Of a stretch of DNA of 54,849 nt, positions 25,432-34,023 are shown piece after piece. Where the stretch lies: NCBI GenBank assembly GCA_946413985.1, contig CAMKMS010000005.1, positions 1 through 54,849 of the forward strand. Direction: 5' to 3'. The translations under genes and the position numbers were made by a program. The DNA is from an uncultured Mycoplasmatota bacterium (GTDB lineage: Bacteria > Bacillota_I > Bacilli_A > RF39 > UBA660). Within the stretch, counting starts at the first letter, position 1. Every line of letters starts with the position of its first letter. A model generated the notes under the pieces. That model saw only the letters and a list, made by a program, of their open reading frames with translations. It ran no database searches and was not told the DNA's origin.

Positions 25432-26256
25432 TTATACACTGCCAAACATTTGTAAAAGAGAGAATAGAATAATAGCCATAACCCCTGCTCCTGTTGCCAT
25501 AAGCATAGTCATAGTTTTCTTTTCCATTTTATCTAATCTTTCTTTATATTTAATATCTCTAGATTTTGCTTGTAAACTTGAAATAGTTCTAGAAAATGTA
25601 ATTAATTGTTCTTGTTTTCTTTCTTGACTTCCAAGACTAAGTCTATATAGAAGTCTCATCATACGCATTGAATCTCTTACAGGATAACGTCTAGCAAAAG
25701 CCATATATGGTTCAATACTTGAGTCTCCTGCATCGATAGAAGATATTAATTCACGAAGACCAGGTTTAAACATCTCTGGTGCTTCTTCTAAACTTCTGGT
25801 AATTGCAACTGGGACTGTATAGTGTTGAATTAATATTTCTAAACTTTTTAAATAATATGGTAATTTTAAATTAATTTCATGTAGATGAACTTTATAATAC
25901 TTTTTAACTTTATTATATCCATCTTTAAACATTAAATACGCAAAACCAAAAGCTATAACTAATTTAATTGCTATATTAATACTTGATACACTAGTAAGTA
26001 GTACTCCAAAAGCAATTACAAATGAAATTATTGCTGTCTTAACTCTTTTATTATACATTTCAGTTACATCTGCTTTTTCACCATATTTACTATTAACATA
26101 GAAATCGTAATCTTCTTCTTTTAATTTTCCAAATAATAATTTATTATCAGAAATAAATTTATTAAAACTAAATGCTCCAATATAATTGAATAATAATACT
26201 AGTATTATTCCAACGATTAAAATTTCAACTCCATTAAACATTAAACTTGATAACAT
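25432..26256 (-). CDS. tadC: Tad pilus inner membrane platform protein TadC-like
   Basis: 274 residues: an N-terminal helix, two helices (~70-105) and a C-terminal helix around a cytoplasmic type II secretion F domain (~125-235) with IEILIQHYTVPVAITRSLEEAP-like helices and RMMRLLYRLSLGSQERKQEQ. This is the smaller TadC partner of TadB. The platform couples the TadA ATPase to pilin extraction. The first base of its start overlaps the stop of tadB. Gene order tadA-tadB-tadC is the canonical one. Confidence 0.85.
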   Translation of the reverse strand: MLSSLMFNGVEILIVGIILVLLFNYIGAFSFNKFISDNKLLFGKLKEEDYDFYVNSKYGEKADVTEMYNKRVKTAIISFVIAFGVLLTSVSSINIAIKLVIAFGFAYLMFKDGYNKVKKYYKVHLHEINLKLPYYLKSLEILIQHYTVPVAITRSLEEAPEMFKPGLRELISSIDAGDSSIEPYMAFARRYPVRDSMRMMRLLYRLSLGSQERKQEQLITFSRTISSLQAKSRDIKYKERLDKMEKKTMTMLMATGAGVMAIILFSLLQMFGSV

Positions 26257-27155
26257 TATTCAGCACCTACATCCTCATGGTAATATATAATTCCTGTTAA
26301 TAGGAAGAATGTATTTATAAGTATTACCCCATGAAGTAATACTACTACATACCATTGTTCAAGTAGTTTTAAGTAACTATCATTTCCAAGTAACAATTGA
26401 ACTAGCAATACTAAAAAATATAGAGCTATACCAAATGAAACAAATTGTTTAAAGAAATTAGTTCTATCAATCCTATCACGATAAACGCTTTCAACTAGCA
26501 TATCTATGTCTTGACTCATTCCTTCTAATGCCTCACCTGAATCTTTAGAACCTTCTTTAGTTATTTGAATAAATAATTGATGCATATTCTTTATAATATA
26601 ATAATCATATTTTTCATTCATAAATCTAATTGCTTCATCAATTGTTCCATTATCATAAGCCATTTGAATCATTTCTTTAATATCACTTAAAAGAGGATCC
26701 TCAAGTACACCAGAGTCTCTTACACCTTCTAGTGATTTAACAAATGATTGAGTCGTATTATATTCCATAATAACATTAGTAGTATAAATTTGAATTTCTT
26801 CAAAAATATATTCACTATATGCTTTTTTACATCTTAGATATGCTAAATATGGAACAAATGCAATTGCGGCAACTGCATATACAATTGACCAAATAATACT
26901 ATAGAAATACAGATAAGCTACAAACGCAGCAACTACTCCAAATAATATTACTTGTCCAATATACTGTTTAGAAGTATATTCTTGCCCTAATTCTTTTGCT
27001 TTCTCCCTAACGACCTTAAATGAATATGGTGCATACCTTTCATAAGTATCGCCTATTGTTTTAGTAATAAACTTATAAGAATTATTTCCTGTATTCTTTC
27101 TATATATATAAACAAATATAAGAATTACAGCAACTACAAATATTTCTATATACAT
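26256..27155 (-). CDS. tadB: Tad pilus inner membrane platform protein TadB-like
   Basis: 299 residues: one N-terminal membrane helix, two adjacent helices (~68-105), a cytoplasmic T2SF domain (~120-235) containing EIQIYTTNVIMEYNTTQSF and GEALEGMSQDIDMLVE, and two C-terminal helices. The T2SF-domain layout and position immediately after the TadA gene identify it. It should form, with TadC, the membrane platform for pilus assembly. Its ribosome site GGAGGTG lies 12 bases after the tadA stop. Confidence 0.87.
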   Translation of the reverse strand: MYIEIFVVAVILIFVYIYRKNTGNNSYKFITKTIGDTYERYAPYSFKVVREKAKELGQEYTSKQYIGQVILFGVVAAFVAYLYFYSIIWSIVYAVAAIAFVPYLAYLRCKKAYSEYIFEEIQIYTTNVIMEYNTTQSFVKSLEGVRDSGVLEDPLLSDIKEMIQMAYDNGTIDEAIRFMNEKYDYYIIKNMHQLFIQITKEGSKDSGEALEGMSQDIDMLVESVYRDRIDRTNFFKQFVSFGIALYFLVLLVQLLLGNDSYLKLLEQWYVVVLLHGVILINTFFLLTGIIYYHEDVGAE

Positions 27156-27167
27156 TTATTACACCTC

Positions 27168-28418
27168 CTATATATCTACTATTTCTAATTCACTATTATT
27201 TTGCTGTGAATTATCTTCATTAACACTTGGTGGATTTAATGCTTCTTCAAGTGTCATTCCATTACTAACAGGAACTTGCGCTACTGTAGTATAATCAGTA
27301 GTTGATGATTCTAATTCATTATTAGTTTCACCTTCAGCTTTAGCTACAATTTCTTCACCTTTTGGAATGAATGGATCTTCTTGCATTACTACACCTTGAC
27401 TGGCTAAGTAATCAATCAAATGAGATGTTGGATTGTTATAAACTTCATGTTCTTGTAAATCTCTTTGATATAAAATATTTGTTTTTGCAACGTTATCCAC
27501 ATCATCCACATAAAATTCACACACTTGTGTTATTTCTCTTTGAAATCTTTCATATTTCTTTGAATAAAAACCTTTAACATGTATTCCAAGTTGAATATAT
27601 CTATGCATACTTTTAACAAATTGATCAATATCCTGGCTTGATTCTAATAGTGAATATAAACGCATTGGAATACTTGATGCCTTATCAGAGTGAATTGTAG
27701 ATAAGATATTGTGTCCTGAAGAAATACTATTTCTTACTGCGGTAACTGCTTCTGCACTACGAACCTCTGATAGTAAAATCCATCTTGGGTTTTGACGCAT
27801 ACAAGCGACTAATACATCTGAATAAGAAGCAATATTATTTGTTTTCATTGCTACAATATCTCTTGTTGGATATATCTTATCAAGGTGAAGTTCCAATGTA
27901 TCTTCTATTGTTATAATTTTTTCATCTTCTTTTATATGACTTGCTAAATACTTTACAAGCTCTGTTTTACCTGAACCAGTTTCTCCACTAACAATAATAT
28001 TGCAGTGTCCTTGAACACAAGTCATCAAAAACTCATGAAGTTTTAATGATACATAATCTTCTTTAATTAATTTTTCTTTATTTAATCTAATCATTGCTGG
28101 TGTTTTCCTAATCAAAACAGCAATTCCATTAGTTGCAATTGAATCATGAACAAAGTTAAGACGTAATTCAGCACTCTCAGCATCCAAAAGTGGATGAGCC
28201 ATATTAAATGTCTTACCCATAACATTTGAACATTGAAAAGCTAATTTTTCCATTACATCATTATTTAAACCTTCAATATGTTCTTGATAAACACCTTTAG
28301 ATAATGATTTAACCCACAATTGACCACCATTAGAATATGAAATATCTGTTATATCATCATTTTCCAAAAGTGGCATTAATAGCCCGAAATCAATTTGTGA
28401 AAATACAATTGCGTCCAT
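27168..28418 (-). CDS. tadA: Tad pilus assembly/secretion ATPase TadA (CpaF family)
   Basis: 416 residues. Walker A is SGETGSGKTE (~144-153), the Asp/His boxes include ITIEDTLELHLDKI, Walker B/Glu is WILLSEVRSAEA, and STIHSDKASSIPMRLY carries the conserved histidine. The N-terminal domain (~1-115) shows DITDISYSNGGQLWV, typical of CpaF. It is a hexameric cytosolic ATPase that drives pilus polymerisation. An unusual C-terminal extension (~350-416) is Glu/Ser/Asn-rich and probably disordered. It follows two CpaB-like genes and precedes tadB-tadC in one operon. Confidence 0.95.
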   Translation of the reverse strand: MDAIVFSQIDFGLLMPLLENDDITDISYSNGGQLWVKSLSKGVYQEHIEGLNNDVMEKLAFQCSNVMGKTFNMAHPLLDAESAELRLNFVHDSIATNGIAVLIRKTPAMIRLNKEKLIKEDYVSLKLHEFLMTCVQGHCNIIVSGETGSGKTELVKYLASHIKEDEKIITIEDTLELHLDKIYPTRDIVAMKTNNIASYSDVLVACMRQNPRWILLSEVRSAEAVTAVRNSISSGHNILSTIHSDKASSIPMRLYSLLESSQDIDQFVKSMHRYIQLGIHVKGFYSKKYERFQREITQVCEFYVDDVDNVAKTNILYQRDLQEHEVYNNPTSHLIDYLASQGVVMQEDPFIPKGEEIVAKAEGETNNELESSTTDYTTVAQVPVSNGMTLEEALNPPSVNEDNSQQNNSELEIVDI

Positions 28419-28459
28419 CTTTATTCCCTTTCAATTATTCTTTTTTGGTTTTTTATTTT

Positions 28460-29275
28460 TTATTCTATAACTGTTATACTACTATCTACATTTGTATTCT
28501 CAATTATATCTGATTCTAAATATTGAGAATTTGTATTAATAAATGATAATATTTTTTCATTTCCTAAAGTAGTTTCAGCATTATAATTTGCATTTCTAGG
28601 AACTGGTATGATTGATCCACCTGAAATATAACTAGCTCTTTTAATTATAGAAAACATATCATCTGGTACAGCAAATATTAATGCTGCAGCATTCTTTTGC
28701 TCAGAACTCTTTTTAAATATATGTGCCCCGTTTTCATCTTTAACTGCAAGTACTTCAATACCTTCAATCAAAGGACCAATAAACCAATTTCCTTCTTTTG
28801 AACTACTAGTACTTCTTAAAGTATTTTGATAATATAAATCAATTTTATCTCCTGGATAAATTGAATTTCCAAAAGTACTATCAGCATTTACTTTTAAAGA
28901 AAATATAGTATATCCTTCTTGAATATCAGCCCATGCTGAATCAGGCATCTTATCCCATGTAACAACTGCACTATCATAGAACATTGCTCCTTCTGGGATG
29001 AATGTATTATAGTTTACATATTTACCAATCAAATTTTTTTTATTTGTGATTATATTATTCGTAATCATTGATTGTGCAACTTTTACTGTTGTAAATGATT
29101 CTTCAGTAATTTCTTCTCTTGCTTCTAATTTCTTTGTTGCAATAGGAACATCTACAGCATTAATTGCAGTATTAACTCTATACCTATAAGCAAAAATCAA
29201 TATAGCAAAGCAAGCAACTAAAGATATTATTGTAACGATACTTTTATTATGAAATAATTTACTAAAAAATTTCAT
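28460..29275 (-). CDS. CpaB/SAF-domain pilus protein (second copy)
   Basis: 271 residues: N-terminal membrane helix (~13-30), then a SAF/antifreeze-like domain (~43-110) with VPIATKKLEAREEITEESF and FIPEGAMFYDSAVV, and a C-terminal domain with KINADSTFGNSIYPGDKID-like turns. The mature region aligns end to end with the upstream copy at 29275 (both 271 residues), so they are tandem duplicates that diverged. In diderms CpaB/RcpC works with the secretin and may modify pili; here there is no outer membrane, so the pair may act as an extracellular collar or wall channel. The two genes share one base at the junction. Confidence 0.82.
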   Translation of the reverse strand: MKFFSKLFHNKSIVTIISLVACFAILIFAYRYRVNTAINAVDVPIATKKLEAREEITEESFTTVKVAQSMITNNIITNKKNLIGKYVNYNTFIPEGAMFYDSAVVTWDKMPDSAWADIQEGYTIFSLKVNADSTFGNSIYPGDKIDLYYQNTLRSTSSSKEGNWFIGPLIEGIEVLAVKDENGAHIFKKSSEQKNAAALIFAVPDDMFSIIKRASYISGGSIIPVPRNANYNAETTLGNEKILSFINTNSQYLESDIIENTNVDSSITVIE

Positions 29276-30090
29276 TATTCACTACACCTCCCTGTTTCAG
29301 CTTTATCTAGTTGAAACAATTCATCATTAACTGCATAACTTCTAATATGCTGTTCAATAGTGCTATTTACAATTCTAGTTTCTTTAGGATTTTTTGAATA
29401 ATTTGAATTTCTTTGAACTGGAATTATTTTTCCGCCACTTCTTTCAGCAATCTTTAATAATCTGAATACTCGATTTGGTACAGCAAACAATAAGTGAGCA
29501 GGTGTTTTTGGATCTCCATTAGTCTCAAACACATTATTTCCTTGAGAGTCTGTTACAGATAATACTTGAATACTTTCAATAAATTTTCCAAACCAAACTA
29601 CTGGTTGTTTATTGACAACTTTACTTGTTTCATAATATAAATCTATATAGTTTCCAGGAAAAATTGAATTTCCATATGTAGTTTCTGAATCAACCTTTAA
29701 AGCATATACTGTATAGCAATCTTTAATGTTTTCAAACTCACTACTTGGCATATCATCCCATTCAACAACCATATCATTATAAAACAAACTGTTTTTTGGA
29801 ATAACAGCATCATTTGAAACATATTTTCCAACAATACTGTTTTTATTTACAATCGCATTACCTTTTACAACACCACCTGGTACTTTTTTTATAGCAACCA
29901 TATCGCTTGTAATTAAAGTTCTTGGTCCAATTTCTTTTGTAGCATAAGCGACATTGACTGGATCAGTAGCCTTCTTAATTCTAAAATGATATGCTGCATA
30001 TAATACACCTAAAGATGCTATGATAGCAAGAATTGTAACAGTATTCCTGTTTTTTAAAAATCTTTTAATAGCAATTAAAACACTTCCCAT
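29275..30090 (-). CDS. CpaB/SAF-domain pilus protein (first copy)
   Basis: 271 residues, paralogous to the next gene: membrane helix (~14-33), SAF domain with VNVAYATKEIGPRTLITSDM and AVIPKNSLFYNDMVV, then the C-domain with SETTYGNSIFPGNYIDLYY and RNSNYSKNPKETRIV. It ends in a short Cys-containing tail (TGRCSE) missing in the other copy. It is the first gene of the pilus assembly operon and has a good promoter at 30127-30156 and a GGAGGAAT ribosome site. Length and architecture fit CpaB/RcpC. Confidence 0.83.
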   Translation of the reverse strand: MGSVLIAIKRFLKNRNTVTILAIIASLGVLYAAYHFRIKKATDPVNVAYATKEIGPRTLITSDMVAIKKVPGGVVKGNAIVNKNSIVGKYVSNDAVIPKNSLFYNDMVVEWDDMPSSEFENIKDCYTVYALKVDSETTYGNSIFPGNYIDLYYETSKVVNKQPVVWFGKFIESIQVLSVTDSQGNNVFETNGDPKTPAHLLFAVPNRVFRLLKIAERSGGKIIPVQRNSNYSKNPKETRIVNSTIEQHIRSYAVNDELFQLDKAETGRCSE

Positions 30091-30126
30091 TTTTATTCCT
30101 CCATATATTCTAATCTATTCTAATTT

Positions 30127-30156
30127 ATTATAGCACATATTCAAATTATTTTTCAA
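30127..30156 (-). promoter_or_regulatory. Promoter of the pilus assembly operon
   Basis: On the minus strand TTGAAA (30151-30156), an 18-base spacer and a perfect TATAAT (30127-30132) with an extended TGTGC upstream of it. It should drive cpaB-cpaB-tadA-tadB-tadC. Confidence 0.85.
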
Positions 30157-30166
30157 TATAATAAAA

Positions 30167-30192
30167 AAAATATCTAATAAATTAGATATTTT
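30167..30192 (-). terminator. Terminator after the dockerin-bearing pilin-like gene
   Basis: A perfect 12-bp stem (30167-30178 with 30181-30192) overlaps the stop codon. The 2-base gap means the inner A-T pairs must open to form the loop. A T-rich tract follows on the minus strand. It isolates this gene from the assembly operon promoter just downstream. Confidence 0.75.
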
Positions 30193-31009
30193 AATTTGCT
30201 GGAGTTGCTGTATCAAGTACTTTTTCCATTTGGTCCAAATCACTTAAGTCTACTTTGCCATCATTAGTAACATCAGCAATAACAAATTGTTTAGGTGTTA
30301 AAGCAGTTTTACAATTAGAATTGTTAACACATTTTCTGATTATTTTAACATCTAATTCTGAAAATTCTCCATCTCCATTAACATCTAATGGTACTTCACT
30401 ATATAATGCTTTCTTTAATATAATCAAATCTTTATTATCACAATCTTTATCACCATTTACATTTATTACTGACGCATATTTTCCACAAGCTCCTCCATTA
30501 GTTCTAATGAATTGTTCTATTGAAGTAATATCAGCCTCACTAAAATTACCATCTCCATCATAGTCACCAGTTGATGTTGAATAAATTATATTATACTCTC
30601 CAGTTGATTCTGTTGTTTCTAAAATACCAGTAATAAAAGTATTAATTTCTAAATCAATACTATTATCTTTTATAGTAGTTTCTCCAGTAGTAGTTTTAAT
30701 CCTAATAGTAGCTTTAGGTGGATACTCATATATATCATAAAAATCTAGTTGATATGTTCTATCTGGATTTACACTTTCTGCAAATCTTCTAGTAAATACA
30801 GAAACGAATTTTTCTCTAGACATAACTAGTTTACCAGATTTCATATAAGTTCCATAATCAACAGCATCATACATAGATGCTCTTAGTATTTCTCTACTTA
30901 AATAATAATCTTGCTCATTTGTACTAGTTAAATTTTGCACTAAGAATAATATTACTACTATAAATACTCCTAAAGCAATAATTAAATAGCCCCACATGGA
31001 TTCTTTCAT
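30191..31009 (-). CDS. Pilin-like protein carrying dockerin-type calcium repeats
   Basis: 272 residues: short leader MKESMWG, one hydrophobic helix (~8-25), a beta-rich extracellular domain (~30-140), then four dockerin/EF-like calcium loops at about 148-265: DYDGDGNFSEAD, NVNGDKDCDNKD, DVNGDGEFSELD and DVTNDGKVDLSD, each followed by a helix. That is two dockerin type I modules in series, with extra Cys. The leader plus helix match the other pilin-like proteins of the locus, so this could be a minor or tip pilin presenting a dockerin. The partner cohesin might be the protein at 16929. No other family is evident. Confidence 0.72.
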   Translation of the reverse strand: MKESMWGYLIIALGVFIVVILFLVQNLTSTNEQDYYLSREILRASMYDAVDYGTYMKSGKLVMSREKFVSVFTRRFAESVNPDRTYQLDFYDIYEYPPKATIRIKTTTGETTIKDNSIDLEINTFITGILETTESTGEYNIIYSTSTGDYDGDGNFSEADITSIEQFIRTNGGACGKYASVINVNGDKDCDNKDLIILKKALYSEVPLDVNGDGEFSELDVKIIRKCVNNSNCKTALTPKQFVIADVTNDGKVDLSDLDQMEKVLDTATPAN

Positions 31010-31067
31010 ATATATACCTCTTCTCTATCTTAATGATAATATTATTATAACAAAAAATTTTTCATTT

Positions 31068-31700
31068 TTAAATACCATGTTTAACTTTTCTATATTTATC
31101 ATTAAATAATGAAATAGAAAATATAGTACTAATAACTGCTAAAGCAATTTTAATTCCCCAAGAAGTAATAAATGCTGTAAATTTTGAAGCAAAAGTTTCT
31201 TCTGTCTCTTCTTCTTTTTTATTATCAGTTGATTTTATACTATGATCATAATTATAAATTGCTTTTTCCAAAGTAGACCTAGTAACTTCAGTTGAAGTAA
31301 ATTGTGAAGAACACATAAGTAATTTATTTTCATAACCTTCACATAAACTAGATCCATAGTATTTATTATAATATGGTTCATTTACAATAATTCTTTTTAA
31401 AGAAGAACAATTATCTTTACCATATATATCTATATTAACATTTTCTCCACCTGGTATTTTTTCAATTGTAATTGTATTTTCATCATCTGGCTTATATGTT
31501 ACTTTATTATATTTAGCATACATTCCATCAAATACATTGTAAATCGTTATAGTAAACGAACTAGAACTTTTACTATAATTATTATCATATGTAATATTCT
31601 CTGATAATGTTAGAAACTCTTTATGCTTGTCCTTATCACATTCATCTGCATAAGCAATAAATGGAATTATTAATAAAATAAATAATAATGCTTTTTTCAT
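31068..31700 (-). CDS. Secreted, C-terminally membrane-anchored protein, paralogue of 37662
   Basis: 210 residues: signal peptide (1-18), an extracellular domain with six or so Cys, a membrane helix near 180-200 and a short basic tail. A shared pattern with the protein at 37662 is clear: an N-terminal Cys soon after the signal, VNIDIYG...C..LK, a P-x-[YF]-N segment, LCEGYENKLLMCSSQF, then an E-x-A-I-x-x-Y helix. Both are near the ends of a gene block containing a large Cys-rich secreted protein and a sortase. It overlaps the sortase gene by four bases. Role unknown; it may anchor or chaperone pilus-associated surface proteins. Confidence 0.65.
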   Translation of the reverse strand: MKKALLFILLIIPFIAYADECDKDKHKEFLTLSENITYDNNYSKSSSSFTITIYNVFDGMYAKYNKVTYKPDDENTITIEKIPGGENVNIDIYGKDNCSSLKRIIVNEPYYNKYYGSSLCEGYENKLLMCSSQFTSTEVTRSTLEKAIYNYDHSIKSTDNKKEEETEETFASKFTAFITSWGIKIALAVISTIFSISLFNDKYRKVKHGI

Positions 31701-33349
31701 TCTTTCTCCTTTTTATCTTCCTTCAATAGTACTGCATGGACAACAAGCCTTCTATTATTTCCGCCCGTACATGTTGACATTGTTAATATTTTATCATTAA
31801 CACCAACTTTAGTATTATTTCTAAAAAGGCTTCTTTTAGTAATCATATTAATATATTTTTCTTTTTCACTCTTAGAATTAAATTTAACTTTTAAATAATC
31901 AGTTGTATAATCTACTCTATATACTGAAAATATCTTAAATTTAAAAGTACCTTTTTCAGTTGTTAAAGACACAATTAAATTATCTTCATCTTCTCTCCAA
32001 CTACTATTAGCAGCACTTCTTAGAGTACCAAACATAGTACCATTTAACATACTATGTCCATATATTATAGTATTATCACTTAATTTTTTAATATTATTTC
32101 TATAATCAAAGAATAAAGATCCAATACTTGTCTTTCTTCCATATATATCATATTTTAAATAATAATTATTATCTGAATGTTGTGCAACTGGATAAGATAT
32201 TTTTGTATTTCTAATAATTAAATAACCTTTAATTTCTTTATTTATTTTTTTTAGTTTACTGATTGATGGTGTAAAAGAATATCTATTAGTTATTTCTTTT
32301 TCAGTCAACTTACTTGCATCTTCCATTCCTTCTTCTGTTACTGCCGGAACATATGTTTCTTCCTCTTCGCCCAAATCATCTATTTCATCATTAGAATTTT
32401 CAACAAAACCTATAGCGTCACTTAATATCGAATTTCTCATTTGTTCAACATTTATTTCTTCAATATAATCGTACGATTTAACAATAATTAAAGATACAAC
32501 ACACACATAAATACATAATACAGAAGCAAGCTTTAAATTATTAAAAGTTAGTTGCTTAAATAGATTTGACTTTAAAAAAGAATTTGCATAAATAATTCTA
32601 AATTCACATGTATAACTTTCCTTGCAACTATCACTTAATTTCTTTAACCATTCAAAATTGCTTACAATAAAATCGCCTTTGTCATATCCTTGATGTAAGT
32701 ATATAATAACATTTTTTGATTCATCATTTTTTACATAATTAACTATTGTTTCTATTAAGCTTTTTGAATATGTATATATATGTATAGCTTTTAGATTATA
32801 ATTAATCTTTAAAAAATCTCTTAAATCATCCATTACACCCGGATATTCTTCATTAATTTTTATTATTTTTTTATAATATAACGTATCATAATCAAAAGCA
32901 TCTTGCTGTAACATAAATCTATCACTTATTTTAATATTTTGATTCGTATTAATACTACATCCTTGCATTATAAATTCTTTTTTAACAGCCTTAGGCATAT
33001 AATAACAATATATTTGTTTAATAATATTTAATTCTAATAGTAAATTATAATCTGATAAACTCAAAGATGAATCAAATTCTAATACAACGTTTTCAATTTC
33101 TAATTTTTTTATTAATTCTACAGGATACTTAATAGTTACAAGTTTAATAATCTTTATGGAACTAATTTGAGCATTATGCAATAGTTCAACTATTTGCTTT
33201 ATATGTTTTTTATAATATTTTAAATCATAATAAAGAGAATCTTTATAATAATTATTCTTATTAATAAAGATAGTTTCTTCTTCCATAAGCGTTCTATAGT
33301 CAAACACCAATGTATTATCTATTATTGTTAATACAAAATACTCTTTCAT
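31697..33349 (-). CDS. Class B sortase with large N-terminal cytoplasmic domain
   Basis: 550 residues. The C-terminal ~190 residues are a class B sortase: IKGYLIIRNTKISYPVAQ, IIYGHSM (catalytic His), LTMSTCTGG (catalytic Cys) and NNRRLVVHAV (Arg). A single membrane helix lies near residue 280. The first ~260 residues have no signal peptide and look like an intracellular alpha/beta domain that I cannot assign. Most sortases have only a short tail there. The open frame begins at 33424, but GGAG before the ATG at 33349 sets a start that gives a cleaner domain. It sits between a thioredoxin-like protein and a paralogous anchored protein. No LPXTG or NPQTN substrate is evident in the window. Confidence 0.82.
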   Translation of the reverse strand: MKEYFVLTIIDNTLVFDYRTLMEEETIFINKNNYYKDSLYYDLKYYKKHIKQIVELLHNAQISSIKIIKLVTIKYPVELIKKLEIENVVLEFDSSLSLSDYNLLLELNIIKQIYCYYMPKAVKKEFIMQGCSINTNQNIKISDRFMLQQDAFDYDTLYYKKIIKINEEYPGVMDDLRDFLKINYNLKAIHIYTYSKSLIETIVNYVKNDESKNVIIYLHQGYDKGDFIVSNFEWLKKLSDSCKESYTCEFRIIYANSFLKSNLFKQLTFNNLKLASVLCIYVCVVSLIIVKSYDYIEEINVEQMRNSILSDAIGFVENSNDEIDDLGEEEETYVPAVTEEGMEDASKLTEKEITNRYSFTPSISKLKKINKEIKGYLIIRNTKISYPVAQHSDNNYYLKYDIYGRKTSIGSLFFDYRNNIKKLSDNTIIYGHSMLNGTMFGTLRSAANSSWREDEDNLIVSLTTEKGTFKFKIFSVYRVDYTTDYLKVKFNSKSEKEKYINMITKRSLFRNNTKVGVNDKILTMSTCTGGNNRRLVVHAVLLKEDKKEKE

Positions 33350-33410
33350 TATGTCTCCAATATTATCCATAATAATAATATCATATTTTTTAACAAAAAA
33401 AAATATGAAA

Positions 33411-33938
33411 CTATTCAATTCCATATTTAATTACTATATCTTGTAAAGTTTTATAATCTATCATTTTTTCACTACTATCTTTACAAGCAATCGCTTCACC
33501 ATTATTTATATATATTAATAGTGGTGCTTTATTAATATCTATTGCTATATTTGGAAATTTATTTCTTAACATTCCAATATATTCATTATTTTTTAAGTCT
33601 GTTACATTCCAATAAATTACCTTATCAATTAAATTATTTTTTTCAAGTTCTTTATATAACCTATTTTCCATTCTATCAATTTTTTTATTGCCAGTATAAC
33701 TAACATACATTAAAGCTTCATTTGTCTCAAGTATAGCGAAATTAAAATCATTTATACTTATTTTATTAATAACTCTATTATAGAATATACCACTTTCTAA
33801 TTCATTATTACTATAATTAAAATACAAAGCTCTTAAATAAAGAGATAAAGCAATTATAACGACTGATACTCCTAAAACAATATAATAATTCTTTGGAGGT
33901 ATTTTTTTATCTTCGATTTTTTTAAATATTTTTTTCAT
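33411..33938 (-). CDS. Membrane-anchored thioredoxin-like protein lacking CXXC
   Basis: 175 residues: cytoplasmic basic N-terminus, one membrane helix (~19-37) and an extracellular alpha/beta domain (~55-175). Strand-helix order and the APLLIYINNG segment (cis-Pro-like position) resemble thioredoxin fold proteins, but the redox CXXC is replaced by SYTGNKKI, so it cannot be a normal thiol oxidase. The only Cys is in AIACKDS. It lies 61 bases upstream of the sortase gene in a Cys-rich surface locus, hinting at a binding or folding role. The thioredoxin assignment is by fold pattern only. Confidence 0.55.
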   Translation of the reverse strand: MKKIFKKIEDKKIPPKNYYIVLGVSVVIIALSLYLRALYFNYSNNELESGIFYNRVINKISINDFNFAILETNEALMYVSYTGNKKIDRMENRLYKELEKNNLIDKVIYWNVTDLKNNEYIGMLRNKFPNIAIDINKAPLLIYINNGEAIACKDSSEKMIDYKTLQDIVIKYGIE

Positions 33939-33997
33939 ATTCTCACCTTTAAATATATGATTATTTTACCATATTATATATTTTTTTTAAATAAAAA

Positions 33998-34023
33998 AAG
34001 AGAAAGAATTAAATCTTTCTCTT
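33998..34023 (-). terminator. Terminator of the Cys-rich protein gene
   Basis: A perfect 10-bp stem (33998-34007 with 34014-34023) around a 6-base loop overlaps the stop codon. On the minus strand it is followed by a T-run. Confidence 0.85.
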
